Below are positions 16,541-22,500 of a stretch of DNA of 22,500 nt, one piece after another; position 1 is the first letter of the stretch; each line of letters opens with the position of its first letter. The stretch is from Rhynchopus sp. YZ270_cl-10 (taxonomy: Eukaryota; Euglenozoa; Diplonemea; Diplonemida; Diplonemidae). The position numbers and the translations under genes are program-made. The notes beneath the pieces are model-generated. The model was given only the letters and a program-made list of their open reading frames with translations. It did not search any database and was not told the origin of the DNA. The stretch covers positions 1 through 22,500 of the forward strand of contig OZ037846.1 in the NCBI GenBank assembly GCA_964035575.1, given 5' to 3'.

Positions 16541-16939
16541 GGCTTAGAGTTTTTGTTGTGAGGGTGGTGGGAAGGAAACGCGATGGGGAAATAAAGCACA
16601 GTGGATAACCCTTTCCAGATGAAAGTGAGGGTAAGAGGTAGAAAATGACTAAGAGGCACTGGGGCGACTACAGACATTATCATCCACTGAAAAGAAACTG
16701 AAAAGAAAAACAAATGGAACAACAATAACACAAACGGGGCAGAAGGAACACCGGCACCACAGGGTGTGTGAGACACTGTGAAATTCGCTGAAATCGCAGG
16801 GCTACTCCAGAAAACTGTGAGGGGGGTGGGAAATTGTGGGAAACAAACAAAGGACAAGAGAAATTGTTTTCTGTACATCTAATCATTCACAAAAAATTTA
16901 TTTACATTCTACCTTCTAGAAAAAAAAACTGTACAGCAC
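16507..16939. repeat. T30 plus 403-bp segment, copy 2 of a duplication
   Basis: Thirty Ts (16507-16536) and a 403-bp segment matching 15781-16183, offset by exactly 756 bp. After CAGCAC it continues with A7 and TAACTAATTATTAGCG, unlike copy 1, which continues into A52. The apparent identity, including the T-run length, implies a very recent duplication or an assembly duplication anchored in the octamer arrays. Confidence 0.9.
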
Positions 16940-16959
16940 AAAAAAAATAACTAATTATT

Positions 16960-17112
16960 AGCGTGAAATAAAGTGCACTTTTTTTCACGCCCACGTAATT
17001 TTGGCTCACGAGTGAGAGTTTATTGCCCGAGCCGCAGGCGAGGGCAATAATAGAGCACGAGTGAGACAAAATACGTGGAAGTGAAAAAACGCACTTTATT
17101 TCAAACTAATAC
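16960..17112. repeat. ~150-bp imperfect palindrome at the left of the Crypton-like element
   Basis: The two halves are about 80 percent complementary. GAAATAAAGTGC with a CACTTTTTTTCACG part on the left (16964-16989) answers GTGAAAAAACGCACTTTATT on the right (17081-17100). ACGTAATTTTG answers CAAAATACGT, and the centre TTATTGCCC...GGGCAATAA (17020-17050) closes around CGAGCCGCAGGCGAG. It could form a cruciform or a long hairpin. It contains the left copy of the 15-bp motif proposed as a recombination site. Confidence 0.85.
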
Positions 17113-17401
17113 GTAGTTTTGTTTTACAAGTGAAAATGATATTTTTGCTGGGATCCTTCACAAACGAGACGTAAAATAGAGTGATTTTATGAACAAAATG
17201 TGGGTACCTGTAAGTGAGAGTGTGAATGAGAGTAGGGGAACATGTGAACATCAATCAAAAGCAGGGAAGGGGTTACTTTTTTTGATATATGCCTCCTATG
17301 ACTGGTACTAATTACAAGATGTCACCACTCATCTCGCCTGTAGGGGGGGGGCAGGTGTATAGAGCATCACAGAAGGGGGGTTTTTTTTTTTGCACTCATG
17401 A

Positions 17402-18418
17402 TCATGGTTTGTTCTGTTGCACATTGATGTTAATCTTGACTTCTTGTGGCGTCTGAGTTGGGGGACTGTTGTTCTGTGTCAACAGCTGTGACATCGCAAC
17501 TTGACCGGCCTGTGTGACTTCGGTGTACCTTTGTGGCATTGCCTGACTGACCCACCCATAGTGGCGTTGCATCTGTACAATAGATGCTCCTGCCTCAGCG
17601 GCTTGAGTCGCAGAAGACCTGCGGAAGCTGTGCCCAGTGTACGAACCGTCCAGCGCAAGCACCCTCGCGACTTCTGCAGGTATGCCGTACATTTTGTTGA
17701 TGCCAAGAGGTTGCACACGAAAGGTCCCAGTAGTAGTTCTGTCAGCTGTCGTCTTAGTTCCAGTGATGAAGAAGCGACCCTCCTGTGAAACTGGTGAGCG
17801 CCGGTTCAGGTACTCCTCCACCACACAAAAGTAGATGCTGTCTCTTGGTACCACAAACCTCCCACGCTCCATGTCGGCCTTTTTCACCTTAGCACAGTGC
17901 TGGTACGTGAAGAGGTATCCCACTGGTGATTCCTGATAATTTGTCATCTCAAGCATCAGTGCTTCTGTGCATCTCATTCCCGACAGAAAACACACCGCGA
18001 CGTAAGCCTTGCGGACACACCAGTAGCAGTCGCTCAACTCGCTCATCTTGAGAAACATCTCCACTTCTCCCTTCGAAAACGTCTTGCTCTTCTTCGTCGA
18101 TTCGTCACTTCCCCAGGTCTTCAGCAACAGCCCGATGCGGTGGTACTCCTTTAGTGAAAAGTCGAACTCCGTCTTGAACATAAAGTTGAGCTTAGAGTAG
18201 CACGACCATAATGAGCTGGCTTTGTAGCTGCGTTCTTCGCGCAGGTGTGTCAAGTAAGAGACCACATGTTCTTCTCTTGGCTGCTTCCGCCCCGTGATTT
18301 TATTGTGTTGTAAAAACTTATTCCACTCCGTTTTGTATGCAGTGCTTGACTTCAACCCTGCCAGAAGCTCGGTCTCATACAGATCCTCCATAGCCTCCTT
18401 CTTCTTGGTCCTTGGCAT
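17402..18418 (-). CDS. Crypton-like tyrosine recombinase
   Basis: A 338-residue protein, intronless, starting at the ATG 18418-18416 (MPRTKKKEAM). Residues ~15-105 look like the helical SAM-like core-binding domain. Residues ~115-305 form the catalytic domain: Arg149 in SGMRCTEA, a probable beta-hairpin Lys at 178-180, His263 and Arg266 in TGHSFRRSSAT, His286 in RHYGWV and the nucleophile Tyr298 in PQRYTE. All the residues of the R-K-H-R-H-Y set appear present, so the gene looks active. The C-terminal ~30 residues are Gln/Asn/Pro-rich. No GCR1_C or other DNA-binding domain follows, unlike fungal Cryptons. It is unrelated in detail to the recombinase at 11950-13308. It could also be a solo domesticated recombinase, but the flanking site-like repeats favour a transposon. 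Confidence 0.92.
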   Translation of the reverse strand: MPRTKKKEAMEDLYETELLAGLKSSTAYKTEWNKFLQHNKITGRKQPREEHVVSYLTHLREERSYKASSLWSCYSKLNFMFKTEFDFSLKEYHRIGLLLKTWGSDESTKKSKTFSKGEVEMFLKMSELSDCYWCVRKAYVAVCFLSGMRCTEALMLEMTNYQESPVGYLFTYQHCAKVKKADMERGRFVVPRDSIYFCVVEEYLNRRSPVSQEGRFFITGTKTTADRTTTGTFRVQPLGINKMYGIPAEVARVLALDGSYTGHSFRRSSATQAAEAGASIVQMQRHYGWVSQAMPQRYTEVTQAGQVAMSQLLTQNNSPPTQTPQEVKININVQQNKP

Positions 18419-18460
18419 GATTTGTAGGGTGGAGTGTGTGGTTTTGTGACTGACAGAAAA

Positions 18461-18502
18461 CAGTGAAACTTTTTTTCACGCCAGTGAAACTTTTTTTCAC
18501 GC
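18461..18502. repeat. 21-bp tandem pair, candidate YR recombination sites
   Basis: Two exact, adjacent 21-bp copies of CAGTGAAACTTTTTTTCACG plus C. Each contains GTGAAA and TTTCAC as 6-bp inverted arms around a 5-bp CTTTT spacer. They lie 40-80 bp upstream of the recombinase start codon, so they may also serve as operator or promoter sites for it. Confidence 0.8.
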
Positions 18503-19045
18503 CTCCAGCGAAATTTGGTGACGGGCTAAAAAACCTGTCGTTCTTGTGTGACACTTCCATGGAAACGTGATGAGGACCTCTCTTTTTTTACAGGTGGTTT
18601 TTTTTTGTATGCACCTCACGCACTGGGCAGGTGGTCCGCTATTCGCTTCCCACGGGGCGCTCGCGTGCGCGCTTCGCGCGCCCGCTCGCGGTAACGTGTA
18701 CAAAAAAACTTCACTTGTGCCTTCATGAACTGGCTTTTCAGGTGAAAAGTGGCCTGGTAAAAAGAGGTGTTTTTGTGGTAAACGCCAGATGGTCAAAAGA
18801 GTGATCTGACCATATTCCCCAGGTATAACTGGTACTCAAAAAGTTCATTAACGAAGGAATCTTGCACTTTTGACCATCACATATTACATGTGTTTTTTCA
18901 GGTTTTTCAATGCACTTTCCTGTACTGGGAAGCATGCCACAAGTGTCATGTTTTACAAGGTAAAAATGACCAAAAAAGCTGATTTTTGGCCGAATGCCAC
19001 ATGTCATTTGGCAGTCCATTTTTTGAACAGGACTGTCTTAAATTT

Positions 19046-19799
19046 GGTGACGGGCTAAAAAACCTGTCGTTCTTGTGTGACACTTCCATGGAAACGTGAT
19101 GAGGACCTCACCTTTTTTTACAGGTGGTTTTTTTTGTAAGGACCTCACACACTGGGCAGGCGGTCAGCTATTCGCTTCCCGCGGGGCGTTCGCGTGCGCG
19201 CTTCGCGCGCCCGCTCACGGTAACGTGTACAAAAAAACCTCACTCGTGCCTTCATGAACTGGCCTGTAAAGTGTAAAGTGGCCTGTAAAAAGTGGTGTTT
19301 TTGTGGTAAACGCCAGATGGTCAAAAGAGTGATCTGAGCATATTCCCCAGGTATAACTGGTACTCAAAAAGTTCATTAACGAAGGAATCTTGCACTTTTG
19401 ACCATCACATATTAGATGTGTTTTTTCAGGTTTTTCAATGCACTTTCCTGTACTGGGAAGCATGCCACAAGTGTCATGTTTTACAAGGCAAAATGACCAA
19501 AAAAGCTGATTTTTGGCCGAATGCCACATGTCATTTGGCAGTCCAATTTCTGAACACGACTGAAAAAAAATTTTTTTTTGGGCCTCAATACCCCCAAACA
19601 ACACGTTAAGCCCAAAAAATTCACTTTTGGATGAGCAACTATTTATTTAAAAAAATCGATTTTTTGGTCAAATCCCCTCTGGTGGTGAGGGGGTGTGTGT
19701 GTGTGTGTGTGGGTGTGTGTGGGTGTGTGTGTGTAGTGTGTGTGGTGTGGGTGGCGCACATCTCTATAGTAAAGACTAAAAAACTAAGGTTTTTTAGGA
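19046..19799 (+). mobile_element. Dispersed element, unit 2, nested in unit 1
   Basis: A complete 754-bp copy. It starts GGTGACGGGC after AAATTT and ends AGGA after the 3' hairpin. It includes the core palindrome near 19196-19215, the A8T9 tract near 19562-19578 and a GT microsatellite at about 19690-19752. It splits unit 1 at that unit's own A-T tract. No coding potential beyond repeat-shared frames. Confidence 0.9.
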
Positions 19800-19892
19800 T
19801 TTTTTTTTTGGGCCTCAATACCCCCAAACAACACGTTAAGCCCAAAAAATTCACTTTTGGATGAGCAACTATTTATTTAAAAAAATCGATTT

Positions 19893-20659
19893 GGTGACGG
19901 GCTAAAAAACCTGTCGTTCTTGTGTGACACTTCCATGGAAACGTGATGAGGACCTCACTTTTTTTTACAGGTGGTTTTTTTTGTAAGCACCTCACACACT
20001 GGGCAGGCGGTCAGCTATTCGCTTCCCGCGGGGCGTTCGCGTGCGCGCTTCGCGCGCCCGCTCACGGTAACGCATCACAAAAAAACCTCACTCATGCCTT
20101 CATGAACTGGCTTTTCAGGTGAAAAGTGCCCTGTTAAAAAGTGGTGTTTTTGTGGTACATGACAGATGGTCAAAAGAGTGATCTGACCATATTCCCCAGG
20201 TATAACTGGTACTCAAAAAGTTCATTAACGAAAGAATCTTGCACTTTTGACCATCACATATTACATGTGTTTTTTCAGGTTTTTCAATGCACTTTCCTGT
20301 ACTGGGAAGCATGCCACAAGTGTCATGTTTTACAAGGTAAAAATGACCAAAAAAGCTGATTTTTGGCCGAATGCCACATGTCATTTGGCAGTCCAATTTC
20401 TGAACACGACTGAAAAAAAATTTTTTTTTGGGCCTCAATACCCCCAAACAACACGTTAAGCCCAAAAAATTCACTTTTGGATGAGCAACTATTTATTTAA
20501 AAAAATCGATTTTTTGGTCAAATCCCCCTGGTGGTGAGGGGGTGTGTGTGTGTGTGTGTGTGGGTGTGTGTGGGTGTGCTGTGTGTGGGTGTGTAGTGTG
20601 TGTGGTGTGGGTGGCGCACATCTCTATAGTAAAGACTAAAAAACTAAGGTTTTTTAGGA
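19893..20659 (+). mobile_element. Dispersed element, unit 3, nested in unit 1
   Basis: A complete 767-bp copy inserted in unit 1 at ATCGATTTTTTGG. The flanks read CGATTT before and ATTTTTTGG after, so ATTT is present at both ends as a likely target duplication. The microsatellite has the longer form with GGTGTGCTGTGTGTGGG, shared with units 4 and 5. Confidence 0.9.
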
Positions 20660-20799
20660 TTTTTTGGTCAAATCCCCTCTGGATGGTGAGGGGGTGTGTG
20701 GGTGGGTGTGTGGGTGTGTGTGGGTGTGGGTTTGCGGGTGTGTGGTGTGGGTGGCGCACATCTCTATAGTAAAGACTAAAAAACTAAGGTTTTTTAGGA

Positions 20800-20837
20800 T
20801 TACTAAGAGCAAGCGTGAAAAAAAGCTCACTTTATTT
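20800..20837. other. Remnant between units: recombination-site-like arm
   Basis: Thirty-eight bases separating unit 1 from unit 4. AGCGTGAAAAAAAGCTCACTTT resembles GTGAAAAAACGCACTTTATT of the palindrome at 17081-17100 and the AGCGTGAAATAAAGTGCACTTT at 16960-16981. It may be the displaced outer right end of the Crypton-like element, pushed 2.3 kb away by the insertion of unit 1. Confidence 0.5.
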
Positions 20838-22343
20838 GGTGACGGGCTAAAAAACCTGTCGTTCTGTGTGACACTTCCATGGAAACGTGATGAGGACCTC
20901 CCTTTTTTTACAGGTGGTTTTTTTTGTAAGCACCTCACACACTGGGCAGGCGGTCAGCTATTCGCTTCCCGCGGGGCGTTCGCGTGCGCGCTTCGCGCGC
21001 CCGCTCACGGTAACGTGTACAAAAAAACCTCACTCGTGCCTGTAAAGTGGCCTGTTAAAAAGTGGTGTTTTTGTCGTAAACGCCAGATGGTCAAAAGAGT
21101 GATCTGACCATCTTTCCCCAGGTATAACTGGTACTCAAAAAGTTCATTAACGAAAGAATCTTGCACTTTTGACCATCACATATTACATGTGTTTTTTCAG
21201 GTTTTTCAATGCACTTTCCTGTACTGGGAAGCATGCCACAAGTGTCATGTTTTACAAGGTAAAAATGACCAAAAAAGCTGATTTGGTGACGGGCTAAAAA
21301 ACCTGTCGTTCTTGTGTGACACTTGCATGGAAACGTGATGAGGACCTCACCTTTTTTTACAGGTGGTTTTTTTTGTAAGGACCTCACACACTGGGCAGGC
21401 GGTCAGCTATTCGCTTCCCGCGGGGCGTTCGCGTGCGCGCTTCGCGCGCCCGCTCACGGTAACGTGTACAAAAAAACCTCACTCGTGCCTTCACGAACTG
21501 GCCTGTAAAGTGGCCTGTAAAAAGTGGTGTTTTTGTGGTAAACGCCAGATGGTCAAAAGAGTGATCTGACCATATTCCCCAGGTATAACTGGTACTCAAA
21601 AAGTTCATTAACGAAGGAATCTTGCACTTTTGACCATCACATATTACATGTGTTTTTTCAGGTTTTTCAATGCACTTTCCTGTACTGGGAAGCATGCCAC
21701 AAGTGTCATGTTTTACAAGGCAAAAATGACCAAAAAAGCTGATTTTTGGCCGAATGCCACATGTCATTTTGGCAGTCCAATTTCTGAACACGACTGAAAA
21801 AAAATTTTTTTTTGGGCCTCAATACCCCCAAACAACACGTTAAGCCCAAAAAATTCACTTTTGGATGAGCAACTATTTATTTAAAAAAATCGATTTTTTG
21901 GTCAAATCCCCCTGGTGGTGAGGGGGTGTGTGTGTGTGTGTGTGTGGGTGTGTGTGGGTGTGCTGTGTGTGGGTGTGTAGTGTGTGTGGTGTGGGTGGCG
22001 CACATCTCTATAGTAAAGACTAAAAAACTAAGGTTTTTTAGGATTTTTGGCCGAATGCCACATGTCATTTGGCAGTCCAATTTCTGAACACGACTGAAAA
22101 AAAATTTTTTTTTGGGCCTCAATACCCCCAAACAACACGTTAAGCCCAAAAAATTCACTTTTGGATGAGCAACTATTTATTTAAAAAAATCGATTTTTTG
22201 GTCAAATCCCCCTGGTGGTGAGGGGGTGTGTGTGTGTGTGTGTGTGGGTGTGTGTGGGTGTGCTGTGTGTGGGTGTGTAGTGTGTGTGGTGTGGGTGGCG
22301 CACATCTCTATAGTAAAGACTAAAAAACTAAGGTTTTTTAGGA
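20838..22343 (+). mobile_element. Dispersed element, unit 4, interrupted by unit 5
   Basis: Starts GGTGACGGGC at 20838 and is split at AAAAGCTGATTT (21284). It resumes at 22044 with TTTTTGGCCGAATGCC and ends after the 3' hairpin at 22343. Its own sequence is about 747 bp. It carries a short deletion relative to unit 1 near 21040, where the CATGAACTGG segment is missing. Confidence 0.88.
21285..22043 (+). mobile_element. Dispersed element, unit 5, nested in unit 4
   Basis: A complete 759-bp copy inserted in unit 4 at CTGATTTTTGGCC, with ATTT on both sides. Its 3' ~250 bases (A-T tract, microsatellite, terminal hairpin) appear identical to the matching part of unit 4 that directly follows, indicating very recent copying or gene conversion. 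Confidence 0.9.
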
Positions 22344-22346
22344 TTT

Positions 22347-22500
22347 GGTGACGGGCTAAAAAACCTGTCGTTCTTGTGTGACACTTCCATGGAAACGTGA
22401 TGAGGACCTCACTTTTTTTTACAGGTGGTTTTTTTTGTAAGCACCTCACACACTGGGCAGGCGGTCAGCTATTCGCTTCCCGCGGGGCGTTCGCGTGCGC
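22347..22500 (+). mobile_element. Dispersed element, unit 6, cut by the window end
   Basis: Begins GGTGACGGGC directly after the ATTT that ends unit 4 and runs off the window in the GCGTTCGCGTGCGC core. Head-to-tail contact with unit 4 shows that the array continues to the right. Confidence 0.88.

Larger units (their letters stand above)
16977..18503 (-). mobile_element. Crypton-like YR DNA transposon, about 1.5 kb
   Basis: A single tyrosine recombinase gene lies between identical 15-bp motifs ACTTTTTTTCACGCC at 16977-16991 (left) and at 18468-18482 and 18489-18503 (right). The right motif lies in an exact 21-bp tandem pair (18461-18502), each with GTGAAA and TTTCAC as inverted arms around CTTTT, the architecture expected of a YR binding site with a short crossover core. 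Cryptons are known to move as circles by recombination between short direct repeats and leave no target duplication. No reverse transcriptase, second ORF or long terminal repeat is seen. 17113-17401 holds no gene, only G-runs (17343, 17376) and a T-run just after the stop codon. Boundaries are inferred from the repeats. Confidence 0.7.
18517..20799 (+). mobile_element. Dispersed element, unit 1, interrupted twice by younger units
   Basis: Starts GGTGACGGGC at 18517 after GCGAAATTT. It runs to 19045, resumes at 19800 inside its poly-T tract (GGGCCTCAATACCCCC follows), is interrupted again at 19893, resumes at 20660 (TTTTTGGTCAAATCCCC), and ends with the CTAAAAAAC hairpin at 20776-20797. Its own sequence totals about 762 bp, the length of uninterrupted units, which supports the parsing. 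It inserted just beyond the Crypton-like element's right-hand motifs. Right of it, 20800-20837 carries a GCGTGAAAAAAAGCTCACTTTATTT segment resembling the palindrome arm at 17079-17102. Confidence 0.85.

Noticed and set aside
18738-22449. Recurrent ~100-residue minus-strand frames in the dispersed units
   Set aside because: They recur only because the DNA copies are nearly identical. They cross A-T tracts and GT microsatellites, and the frames are not kept in the older copy.
18517-22500. CRISPR-like array
   Set aside because: The repeats are ~755-bp nested units with restored junctions, not short repeats with unique spacers, and the context is eukaryotic.

Overview
The window is nuclear DNA of an unidentified eukaryote, probably a protist. 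The evidence is nine intact nuclear-type tRNA genes (no encoded CCA, most with a Pol III T-run), one with an 11-nt anticodon-loop intron, plus eukaryote-only mobile elements: a tyrosine-recombinase (YR) retrotransposon of the DIRS/Ngaro/VIPER order and a Crypton-like YR DNA transposon. I recognise no host protein-coding gene. The 11-nt tRNA-Tyr intron and the gag-YR-RT order both recall trypanosomatids, but neither proves that placement.

Layout. 1-3536 is an octamer satellite (GGGTTTGC)n of about 440 units, followed by a short 45-46 bp tandem repeat and A/T-tract DNA. 4193-6474 is a mixed-strand tRNA cluster: Ser(AGA), Tyr(GTA, intron), Met(CAT), Trp(CCA), Thr(TGT), Lys(CTT), Arg(CCT), Pro(CGG), Glu(CTC), and a Val(CAC) 3' half abutting a perfect 46-bp palindrome. 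Two of these tRNAs, Met and Lys, have C instead of the near-universal U at position 33. 6521-9899 is gene-poor and holds diverged and one good copy of a dispersed ~755-bp family. About 9900-14760 is a YR retrotransposon on the minus strand, inserted in the GT-rich part of an old copy of that family. Its order is gag-like, YR, RT-RNase H.

14881-16939 holds a second octamer satellite (GGAGCTGT)n and an apparently identical 403-bp segment present twice, both bounded by 30-nt T runs. 16960-18503 is a compact Crypton-like element: a 338-aa recombinase on the minus strand, flanked by identical 15-bp motifs and, on the left, by a ~150-bp imperfect palindrome.

18517-22500 is a nested stack of the ~755-bp family. 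At least six copies can be separated, three of them inserted inside other copies, each at an ATTT site with apparent ATTT repetition at both ends. Each unit has a 10-bp inverted motif near its ends, a GT microsatellite near the 3' end and a 3'-terminal hairpin. This resembles non-autonomous Helentron-type elements in form, although no enzyme gene is present. The window reads as a tRNA cluster beside a pile-up of satellites and mobile elements whose insertion order can be partly reconstructed.
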